Below are positions 1-8,777 of a stretch of DNA of 64,000 nt, piece by piece. Made by a program: the position numbers and the translations under genes. Positions within the stretch are counted from its first letter, which is position 1, and every line of letters starts with the position of its first letter. Origin of the DNA: Pseudomonas sp. Au-Pse12 (GTDB lineage: Bacteria > Pseudomonadota > Gammaproteobacteria > Pseudomonadales > Pseudomonadaceae); NCBI RefSeq assembly GCF_021341665.1, contig NZ_JAJTTH010000014.1, positions 62,001-126,000 on the forward strand, in the 5' to 3' direction. Under the pieces are notes generated by a model. That model worked only from the letters and a program-made list of their open reading frames with translations. It did not search any database and had not been told where the DNA came from.

Positions 1-1
1 C

Positions 2-655
2 GAAGTGGCCTATCGGCCCAACCTGCCGATCGCCAAGGCGGCGCTCAACGACACGGTGTACGACAGCTTCGCCCAGGCGCCGCAGATCCTCTCCGGGCGC
101 AGCGTGATGGTCGCCGGCGAGCAGGTGGGCATCGGCCGGCCACTGCACAACTACGAACGGGTGGAGGCCTGGAACAGCTCCCTGGGCACCCTCTACAACT
201 TCGGCCCGCAGCTGTCCTTCGACAGCCTGGTGGGCACCCTGGAGGTGGCCGCCGAGCAGGTGCGCGGCAGCAGCCTCAAGTACCGCGCCTTCGATGGCAG
301 CATTCGCTACTACGCCGGGCGGGCGAACAAGGAATACAGCGCCGGCTTCGGCCGCGATCAGCAGATCGACCGCAACGCCTACGGCGCCACCCTGCTGTTG
401 AGCGGCACCTGGAACGATCTGCTGGCCGGGGTCAACGTCTCGCCCTATGTGGTCTACAAGGACGACTTCCTCGGCAACTCCTATTCCGGCGGCAACTTCA
501 TCGAAGGCCGCAAGGCCTACACCCTCGGCGTGCGGGCCAGCTACCAGGCCTCGATCGAAGCCGAGCTGCAATACACCAATTTCTACGGCGCCGGCCGCAG
601 CAACATCAGCCGCGACCGCGACAACCTTGGCCTGACCCTCAAATACTCCTTCTGA
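2..655 (+). CDS. DUF1302 family outer-membrane protein, C-terminal part
   Basis: Only the last ~217 residues are present; the frame is open to the left edge, so the true start lies outside the window. The visible part is rich in alternating polar/aromatic strands and ends in a terminal Phe (KYSF), the usual C-terminal signature of outer-membrane beta-barrels recognised by the BAM machinery. DUF1302 proteins are typically followed by a DUF1329 gene, and that is the case here, 11 bp downstream. Family proteins are thought to act in the outer membrane in export or uptake of hydrophobic compounds, but no substrate can be read from the sequence. It is the first visible gene of a compact operon running to about 4921. 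The family call rests on the DUF1329 pairing and barrel-like C-terminus. Confidence 0.75.
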   Translation, partial: EVAYRPNLPIAKAALNDTVYDSFAQAPQILSGRSVMVAGEQVGIGRPLHNYERVEAWNSSLGTLYNFGPQLSFDSLVGTLEVAAEQVRGSSLKYRAFDGSIRYYAGRANKEYSAGFGRDQQIDRNAYGATLLLSGTWNDLLAGVNVSPYVVYKDDFLGNSYSGGNFIEGRKAYTLGVRASYQASIEAELQYTNFYGAGRSNISRDRDNLGLTLKYSF

Positions 656-666
656 CGAGAACCCCC

Positions 667-2034
667 ATGCGCAGACTCAGCACCCTGGTGGCCGGCCTCG
701 GCCTCGCCGCCCTCTCCTCCCTGTGCCTGGCCGCCGCGCCGGCCGACGCCCTCAAGAGCGCTGATGGCCAGCGCCTGACCCCCACCGGGGCGCAGCAGGC
801 CGGCAATGCCGGCGGCAGCATTCCGCCCTGGGACGGCGGCCTGACCCAGGGCCCCGCCGGCTACCAGGCTGGCGGGCCCTACCTTGATCCGTTCAGCGCC
901 GACCGCCCGCTGTTCACCATCGACAGGCAGAACCTGGAGCAGTACCGCGAACACCTGAGCCAGGGCCAGATCGCGCTGTTCAAGGCTTATCCCGAGACGT
1001 TCCGCATGCCGGTCTACCCGACCCGCCGCAGCGCTGCGGCGCCACAATGGGTGTACGACAACATCCGCCGCAACGCCTTCGACGCCAAGCTCGGCGAAGG
1101 TGGCGCCGTGGTCCACAACGCTTATGGTGGGGTGCCCTTCCCGGTGCCGCAGTCGGGGCTGGAGGCCGTGTGGAACCACATTCTCAAGTTCAACGGCACC
1201 TACCTGGAACGCAGCAGCGCGGACATCGCCGTGCAGCGCGACGGCAGCTTCGTGCCGAGCCTGCTGGATGTGCGCTACTACTCGCTCTACAACATCCCCG
1301 GCAAAGATGCCGCCAGCCTCGGCGACACCCTCTACTACTACCTGGGTATCGCCAAGGCGCCGGCGCGCCTGGCCGGCGAGGCGGTGCTGATCCACGAACC
1401 GCTGAACCAGCTGGACAACCCGCGCAAGGCCTGGGGCTACAACCCCGGCCAGCGCCGGGTGCGCCGCGCCCCGACCATCGCCTACGACAGCCCCATCGGC
1501 AGCTCCGATGGCCTGCGCACCGCCGACGACACCGACATGTTCAACGGCTCCCCCGACCGCTACGACTGGAAGCTGCTGGGCAAGCAGGAGCTGTACATCC
1601 CCTACAACAACTACCGGCTGCTGGACAAAAGCCTGAAGTACGCCGCGCTGCTGCGCCCGGGGCACCTCAACCCCGAGCACACCCGCTATGAACTGCACCG
1701 GGTGTGGGTGATCGAGGCCAACCTCAAGCCCGGCGCCCGCCACCTGTATTCCAAGCGCCGCTTCTACCTCGACGAGGACAGCTGGAGCATCGCCGTCGCC
1801 GACCAGTTCGACAGCCGCGGCGAGCTGTGGCGGGTGTCCATGGCCTACCTGGTGAACTACTACAACCTGCCGGCGGTGATGAGCGCGGTGGACGTGTTCC
1901 ACGACCTGCAATCGCGCCGCTACCAAGCCCAGGGCCTGAGCAACGAACAGCCGGAAGTGATCCGCTTTCTGCCGGCGCCCGGTGACGCCGGGATGTTCAA
2001 GCCCAACGACCTGCCGCGCCTGAGCGGGCGCTGA
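667..2034 (+). CDS. DUF1329 domain-containing periplasmic protein
   Basis: 455 residues with a clear Sec signal peptide (MRR, then a hydrophobic stretch ending near LCLAAA at residue ~22), so the product is exported. The mature part has the family features: an SADGQRLTPTGA start, a glycine-rich GSIPPWDGG segment, a YDSPIGSSDGLR segment, and a C-terminal region with LDEDSW and the outer-membrane lipoprotein-sorting-like fold described for DUF1329. Length matches the family (about 450 aa). It follows the DUF1302 barrel gene directly and precedes a transporter, consistent with a periplasmic partner of the barrel. Molecular role is unknown; a lipid or hydrophobic-ligand carrier is the usual inference. 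Confidence 0.85.
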   Translation: MRRLSTLVAGLGLAALSSLCLAAAPADALKSADGQRLTPTGAQQAGNAGGSIPPWDGGLTQGPAGYQAGGPYLDPFSADRPLFTIDRQNLEQYREHLSQGQIALFKAYPETFRMPVYPTRRSAAAPQWVYDNIRRNAFDAKLGEGGAVVHNAYGGVPFPVPQSGLEAVWNHILKFNGTYLERSSADIAVQRDGSFVPSLLDVRYYSLYNIPGKDAASLGDTLYYYLGIAKAPARLAGEAVLIHEPLNQLDNPRKAWGYNPGQRRVRRAPTIAYDSPIGSSDGLRTADDTDMFNGSPDRYDWKLLGKQELYIPYNNYRLLDKSLKYAALLRPGHLNPEHTRYELHRVWVIEANLKPGARHLYSKRRFYLDEDSWSIAVADQFDSRGELWRVSMAYLVNYYNLPAVMSAVDVFHDLQSRRYQAQGLSNEQPEVIRFLPAPGDAGMFKPNDLPRLSGR

Positions 2035-2103
2035 GCCAGCCGCACCTGCGGGCCGCACTGGCGGCCCGCCTCCCCGCCACCCTTTAGCCTGTTGAGTGTC
2101 GTG

Positions 2104-3366
2104 ATGCACAAGAGCACCCGACTGACCCTGTTGGGCACCGCCCTGGGCAACTTTTTCGAATGGCTGGACTTCACCCTGTACGGGTTCTTCTCCACCGCCA
2201 TCGCCCTGACCTTCTTTCCCCCGGGCAACCCGCAACTGGCGCTGCTGGCCACCATCGGCGCCTTTGCCAGCGGCTTTATCACCCGGCCCCTGGGGGCCTA
2301 TTTCATTGGCCGCTATGCCGACGCCAAGGGCCGCAAGGCAGCACTGATCCTGACCTTCATGCTGATGGGCGGTGGCACCCTGCTGATCGCCGGGGCGCCG
2401 AGCCACGCCAGCGCCGGGCTGCTGGGCGCGTTGTGCGTGCTGCTGGGCCGGCTGCTGCAGGGGCTGGCCGCTTCCGGGGAGTACGGCGCCGCTGCCGCCA
2501 TGTTTATCGAGGTGGCGCCCCCTGGCCGCAAGGGCCTGTACGGCAGCCTGTTTATCGTCTCGACCTACCTGGCCCTGGCCTGCGGCGCGCTGTTGGCGGT
2601 GCTGGTCTACAGCCTGCTGGGCGCGGCAGCGACCGAGGCCTACGGCTGGCGCCTGGCCTTTGTCATCGGCCTGTGCATCGTGCCCTTCGGCCTCTGGCTG
2701 CGGGCCGGCATGGCCGAGTCCCAGGCCTTCAGCCAGGCCCGCCGGCAACCGCGGCAAGCCGCCGCGCCCATCGACTGGCAGGCGGTGCTGGTGGTGATCG
2801 GCCTGACCTCCCTGGGCACCTCGTCGCTGTACCTGTCGATGATCTTCATGCCGGCCTTCGCCAAGGCGGCCTTCGATATCGCGGTGCTCGACACCTCGAT
2901 CGCCACCAGCCTGGCCTGCCTGATCGTCGCCGCCAGCGTTGTGCTCGGCGGCCACCTGAGTGATCGCCTGGGCCCGGCACTGCCGATGTTCGGCGGCCTG
3001 GCGGTGATCCTGCTGGGCGGCCTGCCAGCCTTTGGCGTGCTGCTGTGGCACCCCGGAATGGGCAGCATCCTGCTGTTCCAGGGGCTCAACGGGGTGGGCC
3101 TGGGGTTGTTCGTCGGCGCCAGTTTCAGCAGCGTCTGCAACCTGTTCCGCACCCGTCAGCGGGCCCTCGGCCTGGGCCTGGGCTACAACCTCGGGGTGGC
3201 GCTGTTCGGCGCCCTGGCACCGCTGGTGTCCACCGCGGCCCTGGGCTACGGCATCCACTACGCACCAGCCCTGTACCTGCTGCTGACCGCCCTGATCAGC
3301 GCCGCCGCCAGCCGCGCCCTGCTCGGCCGCGCGCCTTCTTCATCGACCTGCGAGACCCTGCCATGA
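2104..3366 (+). CDS. MFS transporter, metabolite:H+ symporter (MHS) type
   Basis: About 420 residues with roughly 12 hydrophobic segments. N-terminal motif GNFFEWLDFTLYGFF is the MHS-family first helix (ProP, ShiA, KgtP relatives). The RYADAKGRK loop is the MFS motif A between helices 2 and 3, and GRLLQGLAASGEYG is the helix-4 motif. It sits in the inner membrane and should import an organic acid, amino acid or betaine; substrate not determined. The ATG at 2104 is chosen; a TTG at 2092 would add four residues and neither has a strong ribosome binding site. The stop overlaps the next gene's start (ATGA), so the two are translationally coupled. Confidence 0.85.
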   Translation: MHKSTRLTLLGTALGNFFEWLDFTLYGFFSTAIALTFFPPGNPQLALLATIGAFASGFITRPLGAYFIGRYADAKGRKAALILTFMLMGGGTLLIAGAPSHASAGLLGALCVLLGRLLQGLAASGEYGAAAAMFIEVAPPGRKGLYGSLFIVSTYLALACGALLAVLVYSLLGAAATEAYGWRLAFVIGLCIVPFGLWLRAGMAESQAFSQARRQPRQAAAPIDWQAVLVVIGLTSLGTSSLYLSMIFMPAFAKAAFDIAVLDTSIATSLACLIVAASVVLGGHLSDRLGPALPMFGGLAVILLGGLPAFGVLLWHPGMGSILLFQGLNGVGLGLFVGASFSSVCNLFRTRQRALGLGLGYNLGVALFGALAPLVSTAALGYGIHYAPALYLLLTALISAAASRALLGRAPSSSTCETLP

Positions 3367-4571
3367 TCCAAGACCGTGAATACCTGGCGCGTCGGCGCCG
3401 CCTGCAACAGCTGCTGGTGCGCCAGGGCGCCCGGCACTTTGTGGCCACCGCCGCAGAAAGCATCTACTACCTGTGCGGCGCCAGCTTCGAAGCCCTGGAG
3501 CGGCCGTTCTTCCTGATTTTGTCCAGCGACGGCGGTCTGCGTTTCATCGTCCCGCAGCTGGAGCGCGAGCACCTGAAGAAGGCCCGCGCCGTGGACCCGC
3601 ACGCCATCCACTGCTACCGCGACTACCCGGCCCCGGATGGCCAGTGCTGGCACTCGGCGTTGCTGGAATACGGCGGCCTGGAGCCGGGTTTTATCTACGA
3701 AGACTCCTGCCCCATGGCCCTGGCCCAGGTGCTCGCAGGGCTCGGCGGACGCCACCAGCAGTTGATCGAGCAACTGCGCCTGGTCAAGAGCCCGGCCGAG
3801 ATCCAGATGATCCGCCGCGCCGCGCACTATGCCGATATGGGGGTGCAGGAACTGTTCCGCCACTCCTACTACGGCGCCACCGTGGCCGAGGGGTTTGCCC
3901 GCAGCAGCAAGGTGATGCAGGCCATCATCCGCGAGACGCCACACTGGGACGCGCTGTCGACCCGGGTGCTGATGGCCAGCTTCCCCGCACCGCTGAGCGC
4001 CCAGCCACACTCGGTGCCGGCGGTGGACGACCTGCTGCTCGATGGCCCGCACGTGACCCTGGTGCTGACCCGGGTCAACGGCTACGCCGCCGAGAGCGAA
4101 CGCACCTATTTCACCGCCCCGCTGACCAGCACCGAGCGCCAGCTGTTCGAGCTGATGGTGCGCGCCCGCCAGCTGGGCCTGAGCCTGCTGCACCCGGGGC
4201 GCTCGTGCGCCGAGATCGATGCCCGGGTCAACCAGTTCCTCGCCGTCGAGGGCATGGGCACCCCGCACCAGCGCCTGCACCGCATCGGCCATGGTTTCGG
4301 CCTGGGCAATCATGAGGGCCCGTGGCTCGCCGAAGGTTCAGAGGACGTGCTGCAGGCCGGCATGCTGGTGTCCATCGAACCAGGCCTGTACGTCGAGGGC
4401 CACGGCGGCTACCGGCATTCGGACACGGTGCTGATCACCGACGACGGCTACGAATTGTTGACCCGTGCCCCCGGCATCGAAACGCCACTGGTACTGCGCC
4501 GACGCAACGTCAAGCAGCGCCTGTTCGGGCATCTGGTGCGACGCTCCCTGGGCATCACGAGGTCGGCATGA
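3363..4571 (+). CDS. M24 (creatinase-fold) family protein with degenerate metal site
   Basis: 402 residues. N-terminal creatinase-like domain (about 1-140) followed by a pita-bread M24 domain (about 145-395) with RIGHGFGLGNHEGP around residues 308-320 and SIEPGLY around 337-343. It starts at the ATG overlapping the MFS stop and ends overlapping the next ATG, so it is coupled on both sides. Aligning by eye to metallo-M24 enzymes, the first Asp ligand position is Leu233, the second is Glu244 (in AAESERT), and the last Glu position is Ser353 (in GYRHSDT); His310 and Glu339 remain. That pattern resembles creatinase, which works without metal, more than Xaa-Pro aminopeptidase. A hydrolase of a small C-N compound brought in by the neighbouring transporter is an inference. 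Confidence 0.85.
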   Translation: MIQDREYLARRRRLQQLLVRQGARHFVATAAESIYYLCGASFEALERPFFLILSSDGGLRFIVPQLEREHLKKARAVDPHAIHCYRDYPAPDGQCWHSALLEYGGLEPGFIYEDSCPMALAQVLAGLGGRHQQLIEQLRLVKSPAEIQMIRRAAHYADMGVQELFRHSYYGATVAEGFARSSKVMQAIIRETPHWDALSTRVLMASFPAPLSAQPHSVPAVDDLLLDGPHVTLVLTRVNGYAAESERTYFTAPLTSTERQLFELMVRARQLGLSLLHPGRSCAEIDARVNQFLAVEGMGTPHQRLHRIGHGFGLGNHEGPWLAEGSEDVLQAGMLVSIEPGLYVEGHGGYRHSDTVLITDDGYELLTRAPGIETPLVLRRRNVKQRLFGHLVRRSLGITRSA

Positions 4572-4921
4572 ACCGCCTCACCCTGGCCCTGTGGCTGTAC
4601 CCGCTGCTGGGGCTGGCGATGAACCTCTTGAGCCTGCACCGCCAGCGCAGTCACGGCCGCAGCCTGACCCCGGTGAACCCCTGGGGCGGCATCGGCATGA
4701 TGCTGCTGTACGCGGCGTGCCTGTGCCTGGGGGCGCTGGACGACCCGCAATGGTTGCGCCTGGGCCTGCTGCTGTGCCTGCTGCCGATCGGCTGGGGCGG
4801 TGTGCTGCGCCATCTGTGGCGGGTCGAGCACCAGGCCTACGCCGGCTTGGGCAGTCGCCTGGCGGCCCTGGGCATCAACCTCTACGGGGTGCTGGTCAGC
4901 CTCTGGGCCCTGAGCCAGTGA
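4568..4921 (+). CDS. small multi-spanning membrane protein, unknown function
   Basis: 117 residues starting at the ATG that overlaps the stop of the M24 gene (ATGA). About four hydrophobic segments: LTLALWLYPLLGLAM near the start, MMLLYAACLCLGAL, LGLLLCLLPIGW and the C-terminal LYGVLVSLWAL. No motif was recognised. It is the last gene of the DUF1302-DUF1329-MFS-M24 operon, so it probably shares that pathway, perhaps as a membrane partner. Function cannot be stated from the sequence. Confidence 0.7.
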   Translation: MNRLTLALWLYPLLGLAMNLLSLHRQRSHGRSLTPVNPWGGIGMMLLYAACLCLGALDDPQWLRLGLLLCLLPIGWGGVLRHLWRVEHQAYAGLGSRLAALGINLYGVLVSLWALSQ

Positions 4922-5083
4922 GCCACGGCGAACGGCGGAGGTTCGCGGCCCCGGGCTGCCATGCATTCATTTGCAGAATGAAGTTCAGAGGAACTTTCGT
5001 TTGTCAGCCCTGACCGGGCCCAGCAGAATCGAGGCCGATCCGTACCTCTCTCGCTTCGAACCACTGCCACGGGAAGCCTGTTC

Positions 5084-6478
5084 ATGAGCAACCAGCACTT
5101 CGTCAGCCCGGACCTGATCCGCCAGGGATTCTCCCGGGCGATGTCGGACATGTACCGCGAGGAGGTGCCCCTCTACGGTGCCCTGATGGAACTGGTGGCC
5201 GAGGTCAACGCCCGGGTTCTGCAGCAGCAGCCGGCACTTGCAGAGCACTTGCACAACAGCGGCGAGCTGCAGCGCCTGGACCTGGAGCGCCACGGCGCGA
5301 TCCGTGTCGGCAGCGCTGCGGAACTGGCGACCCTGGCCCGGCTGTTCGCGGTAATGGGTATGCAGCCGGTGGGCTACTACGACCTGACCCCGGCCGGGGT
5401 GCCGGTGCATTCCACAGCGTTTCGCGCGGTGCATGAACAGGCCCTGCAGGTCAGTCCGTTCCGGGTCTTCACCTCGCTGCTGCGCCTGGAACTGATCGAC
5501 AACCCGGACCTGCGCGGCTTTGCCGAGCAGGTCCTGGCCCGGCGCCAGATCTTCACCCCCCGGGTGCTGGAACTGATCCAGCAGGCCGAGGCCGCCGGCG
5601 GCCTGGACGCCGAGGATGCCGAGGCGTTTATCCGCCAGGCCCTGGAAACCTTCCGCTGGCACCATCACGCCACGGTGACCGCCGCCCAGTACGCCAGCCT
5701 CAGCGCCCAGCACCGGCTGATCGCCGACGTGGTGGCGTTCAAGGGCCCGCACATCAACCACCTGACCCCGCGCACCCTGGACATCGACGACGTGCAGCGG
5801 CTGATGCCCGCGCGCGGCATCACCCCCAAGGCGGTGATCGAAGGCCCGCCGCGCCGGGCATGCCCGATCCTGCTGCGCCAGACCAGCTTCAAGGCCCTGG
5901 AGGAATCCGTGGCCTTCACCGACCAGGCCCATAGCCAGGGCAGCCACAGCGCGCGTTTCGGCGAGATCGAACAGCGCGGCGCGGCGCTCACCCCCAAGGG
6001 CCGCGAGCTCTACGACCGCTTGCTGAACGCCGCCCGCGACGCCCTGGGCGACTTTCCCAACGAAGCCAACGCGCAACGCTACAACCAGTTGATGCAAGAG
6101 CACTTCAGGGAGTTTCCCGACAGCCACCCGGCCATGCGTGAACAGGGCCTGGCCTACTTCCGCTACTTCGTCAGCGACGCCGGGCTGGCGGCGCGCAACC
6201 AGCCCCAGCGGCCCACCACCCTGGCGGCGCTGCTGGCGGCCGGGCACCTGAGCGTCGAACCCCTGGTGTACGAAGACTTCCTGCCGGTCAGCGCCGCCGG
6301 GATCTTCCAGTCCAACCTGGGGGATGACAGCCAGAGCCACTACGCCGGGCAGTCCAACCGCCAGGCCTTCGAAGCCGCCCTGGGCCGCCGCACCCTCGAT
6401 GAATTGCAGCTCTACGCCCAGACCCAGCAGCGCTCCCTGGAGCACTGCGCCGCCACCCTCGGCCTGCCGGCGCTGTAA
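5084..6478 (+). CDS. hglS: 2-oxoadipate dioxygenase/decarboxylase (HglS, DUF1338)
   Basis: 464 residues, full length for the family. HglS converts 2-oxoadipate to D-2-hydroxyglutarate with O2 and loss of CO2, a late step of D-lysine / 2-aminoadipate catabolism in Pseudomonas. As I recall from the P. putida enzyme, the Fe(II) ligands are His70, His226 and Glu294, with Arg74 contacting the substrate. The same residues occur here at the same numbers: His70 and Arg74 in LERHGAIRVG, His226 in GPHINHL, and Glu294 in ARFGEIEQRG. It is preceded by a 160-bp gap and so probably has its own promoter rather than reading through from the upstream operon. Cytoplasmic, no signal peptide. Confidence 0.92.
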   Translation: MSNQHFVSPDLIRQGFSRAMSDMYREEVPLYGALMELVAEVNARVLQQQPALAEHLHNSGELQRLDLERHGAIRVGSAAELATLARLFAVMGMQPVGYYDLTPAGVPVHSTAFRAVHEQALQVSPFRVFTSLLRLELIDNPDLRGFAEQVLARRQIFTPRVLELIQQAEAAGGLDAEDAEAFIRQALETFRWHHHATVTAAQYASLSAQHRLIADVVAFKGPHINHLTPRTLDIDDVQRLMPARGITPKAVIEGPPRRACPILLRQTSFKALEESVAFTDQAHSQGSHSARFGEIEQRGAALTPKGRELYDRLLNAARDALGDFPNEANAQRYNQLMQEHFREFPDSHPAMREQGLAYFRYFVSDAGLAARNQPQRPTTLAALLAAGHLSVEPLVYEDFLPVSAAGIFQSNLGDDSQSHYAGQSNRQAFEAALGRRTLDELQLYAQTQQRSLEHCAATLGLPAL

Positions 6479-6620
6479 GTCGCGCCCGGCATCGGCCCAA
6501 GGGTCGATGCCGCCCTTCCCCGCTGTGCGTTGCCCCATGGTCATGGACCCGCCGCGGCGTTATTCTGCCGCCACTTGCGCCCCTCCGGCGGCGCGCCACC
6601 ACCAGGGATGGACACGGCGA

Positions 6621-8036
6621 ATGAGATTCGCGATCGGCCTGTTTTTATGCGCGGCACTCAGCAGCGCACTCACCACCCACGCAGCAGAAACCGTCAACGA
6701 CATCACCCAGCTCAACCCCATCGTGGTCGATCAGGTGGTGCGCCCCAGCACCCTGGAGCAGATCGTCAAACAGGTGGCCGAGCACCCCGGGCCCATCGCC
6801 ATTGGCGGCGGGCGCTACAGCATGGGCGGCCAGACCGCCACCGAGCATGCCCTGCAGATCGACATGCGCGGCTTCAACCGGGTGCTGGACTTTTCCAGGG
6901 AACGCAAGGAAATCACCGTGCAGCCGGGCATCACCTGGCGTGCCGTGCAGGACTACATCGACCCCCACGACCTGTCCGTGAGCATCATGCAGAGCTACGC
7001 CAACTTCACCGTCGGCGGCGCCCTGAGCGTCAACGCCCACGGCCGCTACATCGGCTACGGCCCGCTGGTGAGCTCGGTGAAATCGATCAAGCTGGTGCTG
7101 GCCGACGGCCAAGTGGTGGACGCCAGCCCGCAGCACAACAGCGAACTGTTCTACGGCGCCATCGGCGGCTACGGCGGCCTGGGGGTGATTGTCCAAGCCA
7201 CCCTGCACCTGAGCGACAACGTGCGCCTGCTGCGCAGCGTCGAAGAAATGCCCCTCGGCGACTACCGGCCCTACTTCCAGGCCCAGATCCAGAACAACCC
7301 CAAGGTCATCCTGCACAACGCCGTGCTCTACCCCGACCAGTACCAGACCCTGCGCGCGGTGTCCTACAGCCAGACCGACCTGCCGGTCACGGTCAAGGAA
7401 CGCCTCACGCCCCTGGACCAGAACTACTGGAAAGAACAGAAAGCCCTGAAAGTGGTGAGCCAGTGGCCCGGCGGCAAGACCCTGCGCCAGGAAGTGATCG
7501 ACCCCCTGGTGCTGAAGAAACCGCAAGTGTCCTGGCGCAACCACGAAGCCAGCCTCGACGTGCGCGAACTGGAGCCCGAATCCCGGGCCAAGCGCACCTA
7601 CGTGCTGCAGGAATACTTCGTGCCCCCCGACCAGCTGGAAAGCTTCGTCCAGGAGATGGGCGCGACCCTGCGGGCGCATCATGTCAACGTGATCAACCTG
7701 TCGATCCGCCACGCCAAGGCCGACCCCGGCACCCTGCTGGCCTGGGCCAAGACCGAGGTCTTCGCCCTGGTGCTGTACTACCAGCAGAGCACCGCGCCGG
7801 AGGAACGCAAGGAAGTCGGCGAATGGACCCGCGCCCTGGTGGACAGCGCCATCCAGCACGGCGGCAGCTATTACCTGCCGTACCAGATCCACGCCACGCC
7901 GCAGCAGTTTCGCGCGGCCTATCCACGGGCCGGGGAGTTTCTCGCGCTCAAGGCCCGGGTCGATCCGCAGAACAAGTTCCGCAACAAGTTGTGGGATGCG
8001 TATGGGGTGGGGGTTAAAGCGGACGGGACTCCGTAA
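6621..8036 (+). CDS. FAD-binding oxidoreductase (PCMH/VAO type), predicted periplasmic
   Basis: 471 residues from the ATG that begins a typical Sec signal peptide (MRFAIGLFLCAALSSALTTHA). The FAD-binding PCMH domain follows: VRPSTLEQIVKQV, then the GGGRYSMGG loop, QPGITW and SYANFTVGGALSVNAHGR, typical of the VAO/aldonolactone-oxidase superfamily. The C-terminus has the YPRAGEFLALKARVDPQNKFRNKLW block that ends sugar-lactone-oxidase-like flavoenzymes. No covalent-FAD His was assigned with certainty. A longer frame is open upstream to 6324, but the signal peptide supports 6621. Substrate is unknown. It is convergent with the T6SS region on the other strand. Confidence 0.82.
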   Translation: MRFAIGLFLCAALSSALTTHAAETVNDITQLNPIVVDQVVRPSTLEQIVKQVAEHPGPIAIGGGRYSMGGQTATEHALQIDMRGFNRVLDFSRERKEITVQPGITWRAVQDYIDPHDLSVSIMQSYANFTVGGALSVNAHGRYIGYGPLVSSVKSIKLVLADGQVVDASPQHNSELFYGAIGGYGGLGVIVQATLHLSDNVRLLRSVEEMPLGDYRPYFQAQIQNNPKVILHNAVLYPDQYQTLRAVSYSQTDLPVTVKERLTPLDQNYWKEQKALKVVSQWPGGKTLRQEVIDPLVLKKPQVSWRNHEASLDVRELEPESRAKRTYVLQEYFVPPDQLESFVQEMGATLRAHHVNVINLSIRHAKADPGTLLAWAKTEVFALVLYYQQSTAPEERKEVGEWTRALVDSAIQHGGSYYLPYQIHATPQQFRAAYPRAGEFLALKARVDPQNKFRNKLWDAYGVGVKADGTP

Positions 8037-8085
8037 GGTGCCGCCAATCCGGGCATGAGCCAGCGACCGCCTATCAAGATGCGGT

Positions 8086-8360
8086 CATGGCTACGCCTGC
8101 TTCCCGGACGACTGCAGATTGCCCACCTGATCGGCCAGCAGGTCCTGCCAGCCAGCGGGCTGGCCCTGGTCGTTGGCGGCACTCGCCAATAGCCCGGCAA
8201 GGCTGGCGTCCTTCTTGTCCTGCGCCGCTTGTGCCGCTTCCAGCGCTTGGTGGGCCACCAGGATTTTCTGCAGCTCCGGGGTGGTGGCGGTGCTTGCGTT
8301 CAAGGGTGGCGGAGGCGGCATTGCCGCGACCAGGGCGACTACGTCCCCCGGGGACGGGGT
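8086..8360. repeat. direct repeat copy 1 of the tle1 3' end
   Basis: About 275 bp matching 10502-10773 in the same orientation, with roughly twenty scattered differences and one 3-bp difference. It covers the last ~90 codons of the Tle1 effector. Homology starts a few bases beyond the stop codon and ends abruptly at about 8360. The two copies bracket the AT-rich immunity-like region 8361-10501. Confidence 0.9.
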
Positions 8361-8363
8361 TAC
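8091..8363 (-). pseudogene. orphan C-terminal fragment of a Tle1 effector
   Basis: The minus-strand frame encodes the same tail as the intact Tle1 at 10507-13140: SPGDVVALVAAMPPPPPLN, then QKILVAHQALEAAQAAQDK, ending LGNLQ/VGNLQ-SSGKQ. Only the tail is present; upstream of about 8363 the similarity stops and no catalytic domain or convincing start is seen. An in-frame ATG at 8384 would give a 97-residue product, but there is no reason to think it is made. The best reading is a remnant of an older tle1 gene displaced when the present effector/immunity block arrived or duplicated. Confidence 0.8.
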
Positions 8364-8423
8364 GCCCATGCACGTTATCGTCACAGCAAAGACTCACCTT
8401 CTATGCAATACAGGAGGTGCCCA

Positions 8424-8696
8424 ATGACTGCCTCAGTCAAAACCATTGGCATCGTGACCTTCGCCCAGTGCGGCGACAAAGAACAAAACCTGTTCAAGGT
8501 CAATCCGGATATTCCAGCTCGGGAAGCCCTGGAACATGCTTCCAATCTGTTCTACTACGCCAAAAAGCTCATGCTCGATGCTGCAATGGAAAAGCAAGGA
8601 GAGCGTTATGCTTGGCCCGCCTACTATTTATGCGAGATGGGCAAAGCCATTATCGATGATGTTTCTAATGGCATACCAGAGTCGAGATTAAATTAA
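8424..8696 (+). CDS. DUF3077 family small protein
   Basis: 90 residues, preceded by an ideal AGGAGG ribosome binding site 6 bp from the ATG. The body matches the Pseudomonas DUF3077 pattern: an ITF/VTFAQCGD opening, LFKVNPDIPAREALEHAS, a middle AKKLMLDAA and a conserved WPAYYLCEMGKAIIDDV near the end. These small cytoplasmic proteins are abundant in Pseudomonas and lack an assigned function. It is the only + strand gene in the T6SS effector region. Its base composition is closer to the AT-rich neighbourhood at its 3' end than to the core genome. Confidence 0.8.
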   Translation: MTASVKTIGIVTFAQCGDKEQNLFKVNPDIPAREALEHASNLFYYAKKLMLDAAMEKQGERYAWPAYYLCEMGKAIIDDVSNGIPESRLN

Positions 8697-8777
8697 TAAC
8701 GCATACCAAAAATAGAAAGCACTAATTATTTATCTTCATAAGCAGTGACTTCTCTTTCAGACACAAACCATAAAAAG

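Noticed and set aside
583..3258. A very long (891-codon) open frame on the minus strand
   Set aside because: It is antisense to the DUF1329 and MFS genes, has biased Gln/Gly/Ala/Arg content and no domain; it is a by-product of high GC third positions.
8385..8423. The orphan tle1 tail as a functional 97-residue protein from the ATG at 8384
   Set aside because: The extra N-terminal residues are encoded by unrelated sequence, there is no catalytic domain and no clear ribosome site.
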